A DNA stretch of 64,000 nt from Macrocystis pyrifera (lineage: Eukaryota; Sar; Phaeophyceae; Laminariales; Laminariaceae): NCBI GenBank assembly GCA_031763025.1, contig JASSKH010000010.1:9193427-9257426 (forward strand), in the 5' to 3' direction. The notes beneath the pieces are model-generated. The model was given only the letters and a program-made list of their open reading frames with translations, was not told where the DNA came from and did not search any database. This document shows, piece by piece, positions 24,853 through 37,900 of this stretch; position 1 is the stretch's first letter, and each line of letters begins with the position of its first letter. Position numbers and translations under genes: made by a program.

Positions 24853-27386
24853 GTACTCGATCTCATGCATGGCCGTAGTCGTATGGCCATAGACCTCCAA
24901 TGCCGGGACGGAGCATGTCGGGTTTTCACCGACCGGGCAGGCATTGCTTGCACCAAGCGCGAAGCGCCGCGAGGTGTTGGGCGAGTCGCATAAATAGTGA
25001 GAGCTGCATCCTACTAAGAAGCGCTTGTGAGGCGGATATTCTTGCACATGGATGACAGCATCAATGAATCGGTTTCATTTCTGGCGTGGACACTTCCAGA
25101 GACAGCAATGGGTTTACTATGTAACTGTCTCGTGGGTGCCTCACCATATACACACGACGTAATACGATCATCACTCATTTGTTGCTTGCCTTAGTCATCT
25201 GACCAATGACCACGCATCCCTTTCGAGACGGAGCGCAATTGGGGGGACGAGGGGGGTAGCGATGCACCATGCTTGCAGATAAGTACACAGAAGAGAAAAA
25301 CGCCTCAGAGCTCAGAGGTTTCTAAGGGCACGCAGGTATTACGCGTGTCCATCAAATTTAAATGGTCCGTCGCCTGCGACTATTATTGCACGCTCGCTAT
25401 TTTTTTTTCGATTGATTGGTTGATCGTGAATTGGTTGGTTGATTGATTGATTGGTTGGTTGATTGATTGGTAGCGGTTGGTTGGTTGACTGGTTGATTGG
25501 TTGATTGGTTGGTTGGTTGGTGGGCTGGTGCATTGAGTGATTGTTTGATTGATTGGATGATAGGTTTATTGCATACGGGGAAGGGGGGGCGAGGGAGAGG
25601 GGGGGGTTGTCGGAACCAAGCGTCTTCAAATGAAAACTGGTTTTCAGCTGGATGCGTTTGTTGGGTACTGCTGTGCGCTGCGTGCAGATATCAGGCACAT
25701 TCCGGGAAACTGAGCTCCGACCGGAGGAATCCCTTAACCTGAACGTCCCCGCTCACCCGCCCCCCCCCCTCCCCCCCCCTCCCTCTTCCCCCCCACCCCC
25801 CCTCCCCCCTCCCCCCCCCCCCCCCCTCCCCCCCCCCCCCCCCCTCCCCCCCCCTCCCCCCTCCTCCCTCCTCCGCCCCTCCCCCCGCTCTCTCCCCTCT
25901 CTCTGCCCGCTCACACCTGCATGTATCTTTGCGGCGTTTCCGACGACCATTCCAAACAACTCTCAACCTATCCAAAATGTAAAACAAATGGCGATGGATG
26001 CGTGCAGAGAAGCTTCGGTGATGCACGCCATGTACGAGAAAAAGCTTGCACTGCAGGCGGAGAGTTACATCCAGCTCAAGGTCGCCTACGAGGAGCTTAG
26101 CGAGGTATCAACACTGTACCGGCCCTCATTAGCAAGCGATCCCCCAATGGGAAAGTGTCCCTCGATAGAAAAAAAGGTCCCTCGATAAGAAACTGCACCT
26201 CAACAAGAAACTGTGACTCAATAAAAAACTGACCCTCAATAAAAAAATGTCCCTCAAAGAAAACCTATCCCTCATTAAGAAAATGTCTCTCACTGAGAAT
26301 TTTTCCCTCGATAAGAAACTGGACGTCAGTGAGAAAAAGGAATTCGAAAAGAAGTTTTACCACAATAAGAAAACGCACCAGAATGAAAAACTGCCCTTCG
26401 TAAATATTTTTTCCCTCGATAAGGAACTGGACCTCATTAAGAAACTGAAATCAAAATGAGACCGACCCTGAAAGAGAAACTGATCCTCCATAAGAAAATG
26501 GCGCTCATTGCGAAACTGTGTCTCAAGAATAAACTTTCCCTCAACGAAAAACTGGCCCTGTGTAAGAAACGGCCCTCAGTGAGATAACTGGGGTACTGGT
26601 CCGGGCTACCTTTCTTATATAAGAAAGGGGTGTCTTCCGCAGAAAAATTACTGCAATATAACCACTCTCAAACTTCTTATTTTTTCGGTGAATCTTGACC
26701 TGGCTTTCTTGTGGGTCTCTTTTATGGCAGGTATTACGGGGGGCCATAGCAAATAGGACCAAATATTGCTAGTAAAATTAGCCAAATGTATAGGTTTTTG
26801 TGTAGCCGTAGGTCCTATTAACTATGGCCCCCCGTAACAGTGTACTACACTAATGCAGGACGGCCGTTGTGTACTCGTACTGCAGTGACAAATTGATCGT
26901 CGCTTTATCTCGTACCAATCTGGCCGATAATATAAGATTTATCTAGTGTTGTTATCAGAGCGCAATCGGGGACAATATTCTCGTTTGGGTTAAGAAGTGG
27001 TAGGTATAGACTTTGGGATTAGGGAGGTTTTCCTGCTGCGATCAGTCGGAGCCTCTCACCCAGGGGTTGCTTCGATGGCGATCAACGCGGCACCTCGTTG
27101 CAGAGAGTGTATATACAGTAGTTGCTCCGGGCGCGAAAAGTAGGCCGGAAAAACACAGTAGCACTTTTATTGTTACTCTGATTGCCATCGTGCAATGTAC
27201 AGCATGAATTCTAAAGCTTGATCACTCGTACACATTTCTTAAATATTCCCTAATAAAGAAAGAAAACACAGCGAAGAAACGAAACAAAATGAACACCCAT
27301 CGTAGTGACTCCTTTACCCTTCCTTTTTTGTTTGCCGTCTCACTGTGTCGCCCCTCTCATACGACTACAGCCGGGCATGACATGAG

Positions 27387-27435
<49 letters not shown>

Positions 27436-30400
27436 ACCGGTACGGGTACGGGGACACGCATCGGCCTAGTGTTGGCGGTGGTGGTGGTGTTGATGATGTT
27501 GATGATGTGGATGATAAAGTTGGGGGATGTTGATGATGATGGTGATTGTGATGCTCAAGATGTCGATGATGATGCTAATGGTGTTCACGATGTTGATGAT
27601 GGTGTAATGGTGGTGCTGATTTGTGATGATGACGATGACGATGATGGTGCTGTTCGATGGTGTTGATCACGTTGGTAAGGTTGATGATACCGGTGGTAAT
27701 AATGTCGATGATGCTGATGATATCGATGATGTCGATGCTGTCGATGATCACGGTGTTGTCGACTATGCTGAGGTTAGGCCGCTCGGGACGACGCGGAAGA
27801 GATGCAGGCGAAGGCAGAAGCTGCAGAGAGGGACCACGAGAACACGAAAAGGTTCGCAACAAAGCAGCGGAATTGATGTAAGGATCGCTTGGGCACATTT
27901 CACCGTAATCGTTTTTGAGTTTCCCTTGGTTACTTCCGTCTCTATCTGGGGGTGTTCGTGAGGCATACGGACGTTGAAGCTCAAGCTTATGCTGCGCATT
28001 GTCTGGTGGCAATCATGTTTTCAGATCGAGAATCATCTGGAACAACCAAACGGGCGTGACAGTCTCGGACAGAGAAGTTGTAGTCCACAATAGTAGTGCA
28101 GCATGCAACACAACACTTTCGTCAACATTGAGATTTATTTTTTTGCTCAAAATTTGCGCGAAAAAAAAAAACACATTTTATTTTGGACCGCTTTTTGCAC
28201 GGACTTGGGCCCGGCCCCAAGCTAAAGTTCCTCAAGTTTCAACTATATGTTCAGCGCCCTTTCAAGTTCCGTTCAAGTCCATTCTAAGTCCCTTCTAGGT
28301 TCCTTTTTAAGTCCCTTTTACGTCCCTTTTTACAGTAGGTCCTTTCTAACTTCCTTTTTAAGCCCCTTTCAAGTCCCACGGGAATCAACCCATGCACTAC
28401 TGGAAAAAAAAATCCCACACTAATTCCTACCTGGTAGTAGTTTTGCCTCCCCAGGAAAAAAGTTGCAGTCCTTCAGGGGTTAACACCAACACGTCAATCG
28501 CACACACAGGGAAGACATGAGAAAAATTCTGGAAGACCATCGCGTTTTGAAGGGCTACGTGGACTTCGTGGGAGCGCAGTACCACAAGGCCATCGATCAG
28601 CAGGAGCAAGGTCACGACAAACAGGTGTGTACGCAACCTCTGTCATAGAAGGCGCCGTACTGTACGGTTACGTTGTCGTGCATCTGGGTCCGGAAACGCA
28701 AGGAGCATTTTTCGGCTAATATTACGGGGGACCATAGTAAATAGGGCCAAGTACTGCCGGTAAAAATAGGTGAATATGTAGGTTTTTGTTTGTACCGTAG
28801 GTCCTATTTACTATGGTCCCCCGTAATATTAATATTACGGGGGGTCCATAGTTAACAGGACCTATGGAGTACATAAAAACCTACATGTTTGCCTATTTTT
28901 ACTAACAAAATTTGGTCCTATTTACTATGGACCCCCGTAATAGTATGAACACAGGGTTTGCCAAACCTGTTGGCTTGAGGTGTGTGCTACAATGTTGGTC
29001 AACTTTTTTTTCGTCAAGACGGCTCCTTTTCGCGAAATTTGAAACGTTCACGAAGTAGAATGTGCGTACGCGGTGTGCCGCCGACCACGCTGAGAGAGGT
29101 TAACGTGCGAGGCATTCCAACCTTTAGGCTGGCACGGACCCCATTCACCAGTAAATAAGGTCCAAACCATCCCGCCAGCACTACTGCCCCAAGCTACCCC
29201 TCTAGTACTACTGAAGATTGCCTAAACCACTGCTCCAGTACTACAGCGGTACTTCCTAAGCCATCCCGTCAGTACTATTGTTACCTCGTACTGCCCATTG
29301 TTGCTAGTGCCCAGACTACTCAACACGCCGGACTGACCATCTATAGTTCATCTACACTTCATCTACAGCTCGTCTGCAGTTCATTTACAGATTTATAAGA
29401 TATATCATATACATATTAGATAGATTATTTAGATCATCAACAGTAGATCCTAACATGCCGACTTGAGATGTTGTGCAGGATCTATTCACAGCAGTAGTAC
29501 GGATACACACAGCAGTAGTACGGATACAACCCGGAAAGCATATCCTAATTCAAGCCGACTTTACGGCTCCCACCCGGCAACATTTATTAGATCATACAGA
29601 TCACACAGATCATACAGATAAAGAATATGTCTGCCCTGAAAGATCTAGATCATGAGGTGGGAACGATCTGTTTGATCTGTAGATGATCTGATCGATGTGT
29701 GAAAAACTGCTACTCCTCAAGCCAACCCCAACAGTTTCCCCGAACCACCGCTCCAAACCATTGGCCACACCACCCACCAGCGCTACTTCCCAAAACCACG
29801 CTGCCAGTTATCCTGCCTATTACTAATAATCGCCCACTCCACCGTACTACTGCCCAATACGTAGTACTACTGCCCCAACCAAACACCAGTCCTAGGAGTT
29901 CTGCTGCCCTAAGCACCCTACCGATGCTACTGCCCGATAGCACCACAGTCCACCCCGCCCCACGCGAGCACTACCAGGAAATGTACATCTCAAACTACTG
30001 TACTCCATCTACCAACTCTGCCGCAAACCTCCCCGCCAGTACTACTGCCTACCAGTACTACCCTATATCCAGATAACAAGAGAAGCAACCACCATGCTAA
30101 AAAATCGAACCTAGAATCAGCACGCCCCACGAGCGTGTCTCACGTATCACGCAGTTTGCAAAAGTCTGGGTTTCAACCACTCAATCGGTCGTTCTCACAG
30201 CTGACGTATTTGTAACAATTTTTTGAACTAAAGGAAAACTAAAAGACAAGCAACCGGGCGCCTACCACCGAAACAAACTACACGTCGCCAAAAAAAAAAA
30301 GGTGAACGTGCTTCGAGCAACGGAGGAAATCGGAGAAATCGACAAGAAGAGGGTCCGAGAGGAGGCAAAGTCGGAGGTGATGGCGGCGAAGAAGGAGCTA

Positions 30401-33400
30401 AGGACGCTGTCCAAGCGCATGGACCAGCAGTGCACTCGCGAGGTATACGTAGCAGATACCAGGTACCAGGTAGAAAATACCACTCTGTCTGTAAATACAA
30501 GAAACTCTGTTATTGATATTGAATAAAATGTGTGCCTATGTTTTGGAACATAGTGGTAGATGTTGAGCCGGAAGTACTGCTGTAGGCACACAAGGGAACT
30601 AGGGCCGTGCTCATCATCGAATAAAGTTTATTTTCTCTTTCGCGGGACCCATGTAATCAGTACGCAGGACCCACCATATACACAAAAACCTATATATTCC
30701 AGTATGTTTACTTCCATCATGTTTGGTCCTTATTACTATGTTCCCCTGTAACACCCACTTGGTTTATTTTTCAAGAAAGCGCGTGTATGTAGACAGTGTA
30801 CAAAGGCGCTCGACGTCTGCTGGAAATCGTAGGAAACCTACAGCAGTAGCCCCTCCTCGTTCCGCCCGAAGAAACATGCTAGCCATACCATTTCAAGATA
30901 CATACGGGAGGGACGATACTGTCTGTGTGATGACAGCAATATAGTATCACTATTACGGGGGACCATATTAATAGTAAATAGGACCGAATCTTGTTAGCGA
31001 AAATAGGTAAATGTATAGGTTTTTGTGTATGCAGTAGGTCCTATTTATTATTGTCTCCCGTAATATGTATTTTTTGCTGATTGTCGTAGCATATATACTC
31101 GTATGCACATTCCAGGTGGACGCGGTTTTGTCGCTAGCGACGGAGAAGGAGAAGGCAGAGCAGCTCGAAGCGAGAGTTAGAGCGCTGGAACAAGAGGTGG
31201 GTCGGTGGCTGGGTCGACGTATGACACCACCGCTTGCATTCAATTTCTCAGGAAGGGAGGGGGGAAGGGAAAGGGGTAAGGAAGAAATCATATTCATGGA
31301 AGGCCTACGCTGCGACGCCTTGTGCCTCTTGGGGACCTCTTCAGGTGGGGGAGGGGGGGGGGATTGACGACACAAAGCGACGAACGACCACAGCAGCAAA
31401 GACCACTGCATGATAGGGATGGTACAAATCATCGTCCCGAGTTCCAAGTTAAGGAGGCGTTCGTACCCACGGCACGGGCGCTGCATGTTCACAAGCGTTA
31501 CCAACCACTGTTTTGCTAGCTATCTCGGGGTTATTTTATAAAATCATGCTATTGTATCGGAGGGCCATAGTAAATAGGACCTACGGTAGAGACAAAAATA
31601 TATATATATTGACCTATTTTTACTAACAATATTTAGTCCTGTTTACTATGGTCCCCCGTAAAAAATACTGTAGTTGAAGACATTAATTAGTTTGCACCCT
31701 CTGAGGCACACGATCGGTGGGGAGGGAACCAAGGTACGAGGGGAGGGGGGGGGGGGGGGAGGAGAGGGTTGTTTTTTTTTTTCTGCTTCCAATTAGACGC
31801 GAGTACACTAGGGCAACCCAGGACTCAAGTGTTTTTCTAGGGAAAACAATGAAAGCACCATCTGTAGTGGAGAGGGGGGAGGAGAGCCTGCCATGTGACT
31901 GACCCCGATCTGAGTTACGATTATTAATAGGAGGAAGGGAGAAAAGAAGGGAGAAGACAATAGGTGGGAAGATAAACAGTAAACACAAACTTGACCACGA
32001 ACCACTACTGTGGCCTACTACAGCAGTCTACTTGATACAACGTAGAACATAGTCTCCGTTTCGGCTCTGATATGAAAACATCAAAATAGCAAGGGGGCAT
32101 ACGCAATCGGGGCCAGAGAGTGGTGAGAGTTTATCGATAACACAAACCAGGTAAAAGACTGCACCTGCCACCAGGTATCAAGCGTTCTGGTTGGATTTTC
32201 GTTCCTTGTTTTAGTTTTCTTCAACACGTAGATAGGTTTTCTTGGTATCCGGGGATTTCTTCTTTCAGGAATGTTTTGATCGATCAACGGTGAAGCTCAT
32301 CATGCTGCACACTGATTGTCGGATGCCAAGCCCAATAATAATACAATTAAGGACCGTTTGCGTGTGGTCTTCATAGTTAATTCACCCCATCGGTTTCCTT
32401 GCGTTTCCGTCCGAACGCCTCACGGCGCTTCGCGCTTGGTGCAAGCAGTTTCTTCCAAGTAGTGGTCGATGAAAACCCGACGTGCTGCATCCCAGCAATG
32501 TATTCTAGGGATGCGAGGGTCTACGGCCATACTGTACGACTAGGGCAACGCATTTCAACGAGTACCCCCCCCACACCCCCCAGCTATATTGTATACCTGG
32601 TATATATTTGTATGGGTTGGGTTGGCGACGGTTGGCGACGACGCGGCAATACACGCCTCTCACTGCGTGAATTAGACAGCCAGGGTACCGTTTTTGTTTT
32701 TTTTTTTCGCGGTTACCACGGCTGGCGGTCGAGTTAGATCGTTTTTTGCGCGGAGAGAACCTTAACTCCGCACAAGGGGGATGATCGTATCACGTAGTGT
32801 GTATATATAGTAAAGGCACCCGCGAGGCAGTTACGTAGTGAACCCATTGCTGTCTCTGGAGGTGGTCACACCAGAAAATAAATATATTAATTGACGCTGC
32901 TGTCATCCATATGCAAGAAAACCCGCCTCAATAGCGGTTGCCAGGAGGATGCAGGTTACCCTCCATGCGACTCGCCCAACACCTCATGGCGCTCCGGGCT
33001 TGGTGCAAGCAATTTCTGCCTGGTCGGCGAAAAGCCGACGTGCTCCGTCCCGGCATTGTAGGGATATGCGAGGGTCTATGGTCATGCGACTACGGTCATG
33101 CACGACAATGAGTACACCCCCCCCTCGCCACACCCCCACCCGCCCCCTTCAGGTTCGGACGAAGGCGCAACGTTTGAGCGAGTGGGAGAACATGACAGAC
33201 AAACAGAAAACCGCCGTCATCGAGCTGGAGAAGCTCAAAAAGGCATTGACCACGCAGGCAAGCAATTGCATGCATGCACCTGTAGCGCTGCGGGATGTTC
33301 GTATACGACTCGTACGAAGAGGTCGTCAGCTTGTGTTCGTTGGATCCCGGACGGTCGGTCGATCGATCGCTTCAGCCATTTCGACAGGGGACGTGCACGT

Positions 33401-34886
33401 TTTAGAAGCTCGCATTTTCTTGTTTTTATGTTCTTGTTGTTCTCACGGTGCTCTTACGAGATGTTCATGCGGTGCTCTTACTCCGTCCGGTGGTCTTGTT
33501 CATACGGGGTTGTTGCGGTGTTTTCTAGGTGTTTCTTATGTCCCCGTTCTTAACCTCTTGTTGTTATTATGTGGTTGGTACGATGTGCTTGTTCTTGTGT
33601 TTTTCTTTTCTTATGTTTTACTCTGATGTTGTCGTTATGATGTAGTACGTGTTTTTGTTTTCCCCCTCTTATGTTATTTCTTATGTTGTTCTTGCTCGTA
33701 AGTTTTAGCATGAAACAAGCATACTAGATGACGGCAGCCGGCAACATGAAAGTCAACTACAGTCTTCCCGTCGATCTTGTGTCCCTGTGCTTATGTTCTC
33801 GCGCTTATCTTCTTGCTCTTCTATATTTACTGTTACGGTTCTTGTTCTTGCGGTGCTCCTATTATTATACGGCGTTCTCACTGCTGTGTTTGTTTTTCGG
33901 TTTGTTCGTGTTGTTTATGGTGTCAACAACACACACTCAGCTGGTGGAGCAAAGGTCTCAGCTGGAGGAGAAGGATGCGCTGGTCGCCACGACCAAAGAA
34001 AAGCTAGCTAGACTAGCCAAATTGCATGTAAGATTGTTCAACATGTCGGACGGATCACGATCTACTTATTATTATCTAAATCTACTGTAAATAATACCAC
34101 TCTGACCGAAAATATAGAAACCGTTTTATATCGGTATCAGAGTTTAAATGGGTGTTATATTTTCGGTCCGAGTGGTATGTACACGGCTGTAGATGCTAAC
34201 CTGCGCAGCCGTTACGATATATTATTTTGTGCATAACCCGTATTAAATAAAGCACAGACAGGCCCAACCCGGGAAATAAGTCACCATGCTAAATTTAAGC
34301 GAGATCATACATACGATTCCCACCCGGCAACTTGAGCTACTGCTATGCTGTAGACTATACTCGTACAGGCCAGGATTATATCTGCACTGAAGAATCTGCA
34401 GTGCGTATCGAAGAAGTGGGAATCAATGATGGTGCCGGATGTGTGCACGTACATGACATTCTTGTTACCCTTATCTTTTTTATCAATTTGCACAGCAGTA
34501 GTAGTACCGGTAAAAATACGAGGTGCGCATAAGATATCTACGAGTTCGTACGTAGCCTGACCCAGTACGTATACTACACAGGTAGGTATACTCTATCCCG
34601 GATTTCTTGTGAGGACTGTGGTATCGGTACTTGCTGTATGCGCCCCCCGGCTCCCGTGAAACAACGCTGCGATCCTATATACTGCATGTATGTCTGTGTA
34701 TACGTTTATTTCTTGTACCTCACTCGCTGGTCAGATGGAGGGGGTGCAGCAGATGGTGAGTTTGCAGAAGGATGCCGCAGAGAAGATGAGGTCGTTCCAA
34801 GCGCTCCGAACTGACATGGACCGCCTCAAGACGTCTCTAAAGGTACCGTATGTATACAGTAGTAGTCAGTAGTCAGTAGTCAGTAG

Positions 34887-34921
<35 letters not shown>

Positions 34922-37900
34922 AATGTTGTATAAATTCAAGAGCAAGTCAGCGAGTGTAGCACAGCGACAACGATCACCGTAAAGATTATTCGCCATTCTT
35001 TTTTCGGACGTTGCATCATGTATGTTTTCTCTCAATTTGCATTCTATTGATTGTTCGAACACTGCTGTACACACATGGCAGTTAGAGCGCCTGGGGTCGT
35101 CAGTACCCCCTGTCCAATACGTCCTGCTACTGCTGCCAACATTTCAGTACGCTATTGATACGTACACCCCACATTCGTGCGTACGACAACAGCAGTAGTA
35201 CTACTACAGTAGGTATGTATTACACAGCAGTAAAATAGTGCCGAATCCTATACTGGCATATAATATGTATATTATAGAAGTGCAAAATATGGCCAGCCCC
35301 CCATGACTTTCCGTCGGTCGTGTCTAATTAGTATAGTGGTCAGTACACCACATTGTGGCTGTGGAAACCCGAGTTCGATTCTCGGATTGGACATCGATTT
35401 GCTTTTTATTTTCGTGAGTAAACGCGGCGCGAGTGTTTGCCTCTCTCCTTTTTTACTGATGATACCTTTCGATAGAAAATATTGATTGATCGGGCAGAGC
35501 AGGATTCGTCATGCCATCCACTACTACTACTGCTTGTTGTACTGGTACTACGCCTTGCTGTTGTTTCTTGTGGTGTGCTGTTGGTTGTAGCGTGACAAGA
35601 GGGTATCCTGCTGACGGCGGCGTCATACAGACAGCAGTGCGTTATTAGACCAAACAGAAGGAGGAGTGCATTATACAGAGAAGCAGTAAATTATACAGAA
35701 ACGGTAACGACGCATTACACAGAATACAGAAGCACTGCATTACACAGCGGCAGCAATGCATTATACAGCTATACACAGCCGTTTCGGGTATGCACATCAC
35801 TTGAAATACTTGAATACCTCGTACTACTTTACCTACATAGATACGTACGTACGTACAGAGCAAAAAAAATCTGCACAGGAGTGCGATATACCGTAGTATT
35901 ATTGGAAGCAACAACGACTTTTGGTTGGCCTGCCCGGTTTCAGCTCGATGAATATAATACTGCAGCAAAGTCTACCTCATAATATGTACGTGCGTCATAA
36001 ATAGCTAGCTGTACCAGGTACCAGGTAGCAAGCGGTAATGCGTACCAGGTGTAGCACTGAATTACATAGGAATTATCATCGATGAATAGTCTGCACAGCA
36101 GAGCTAGCTGTACCCATCTACACGACGAGTACAAGGAAGGACCAAAACGAACGACCCGAATGCTTCTGTGGCCTTACGTACTTATATTGTTCTTGTTTCA
36201 TGATGCATGATTGATATTCGGCAGCACCGAGAGTCCCTACTGAAGGCGGCGGCAACGCGCGTGATGGCCGTACTCGACTCGGCCAACGAGAGGGATCACT
36301 GGCTCGCCGCCAAGAAGCAGGCAAGGGAAAACACCAAAAACGAATTATCAAAAACTGAACCCCCCCCCCCCCCTAGCGTTCGACTACTACGGCCATGCAT
36401 GATATCGAGTACACTCCGCCCTTTAGCAATGCCTCGCTAGTCGGTAAAAACCCGACGTGCTCCGTGCCGGCATTGTACAAGGGTGCGAGGGTCTACGGTC
36501 ATATATTGATTACGGCCATGGATGACATGAGTACACCCGCCCTCCCCGCTCACGGCAGGTCTACTGTGGCGCCTCTCACTACGTGAGCTAGACAGCCAGG
36601 GCACCGTTTTGTTTTTGCGGTCACCACGGCTGGCGGTCGAGTTAGATCATTTTTGTGCAGGGAGAACCTTCCCTCCGCACAAGGCGGATAATCGTATCAC
36701 GTAGTGTGTATATGGTGAGGCACTGACGAGGCAGTTACATAGTAAATCCATTGCTGTCTCTGAAAGTGATCACACCAGAAAATAAATCAATTCATTGACG
36801 CTGTCATCCATACGCAAGAAAATCCGCCTCAAAAGCGGTTCTTAGTAGAATGCAGCTCACCCTTCATGCGACTCGCCCAACAACACCTCGCCACGGCGCT
36901 TCGCGCTTGGTGCACGCAATGTCTGCCTGGTCGGTGAAAATCCGACGTGCTTCGTCCCGGCATTGTGGGGATGCGAGGGTCTATGGTCATACGATCGCGG
37001 CCATTCATGACAATGAGTACATCCCACGGCAGGTCATTTCGATACAGCGATCGTCTTCGTTGGTTTACATGATGATCTACCTAGTTGTTGACTGCTACTT
37101 TCATACGCACAGCTGATACGACTGATACAACTCATTACCAGGTACTTGATATACCAGGTACTTGATACAACTCATGCAAATCATACTACACCACTTATGC
37201 AATCCCTTCAACCCATGCAGCTCATACAACTCATACATCCTTTGCAACTCGTACACCAATCTAACAGGTGGAAGCGATAGTTCTTCCGATCTTGGAGAGA
37301 GATGTGGTCGACCTTGACCCCGACGAGTTCGATTACCGCTCATGCAACTCATGCATACAACTCATACAACTCATACAACTCATACAACTCGTACAACTGA
37401 TACCAATCAAATGCCTCATACAGTATAGGCCCACCAATGAGAAAGCAACCAACAAGAGCGTAATAATGCTCACTTTTCGGAGAACGCTAAAAAATAGGGT
37501 TAAGAAAAACGGCTCAGTGGAGAACTATACACTAAATCCTTCATATTAGCCTACGCTCAAGGTTGTTTGAAGATGGCGCCCCAATAAAAATCTCAGGCTT
37601 GCCCTGATTACTCGCATGTGTTTTTTGTTGGCGGGCCAACGCTGTACAACCCTCACAGTTCCTTCAATCCCAACTACTAAGACAACTGATACAACTCATA
37701 CACCAACTTGACAGGTGGAAGCGATAGTTCTGCCGATCTTGGAGAGAGGCGTGCTCGACGAACTTGACCCCGATGAGGTCGCAGCGGAGCAAGCACGCCA
37801 GCGTACCAAGATGCAGGTGAGGGGCAAAGATGCCCTTCATACAAGTAGTATGTTTTGCGTTTGCCGTCGGACAATGTGCAGCACCATGAAATGTCTTCTT

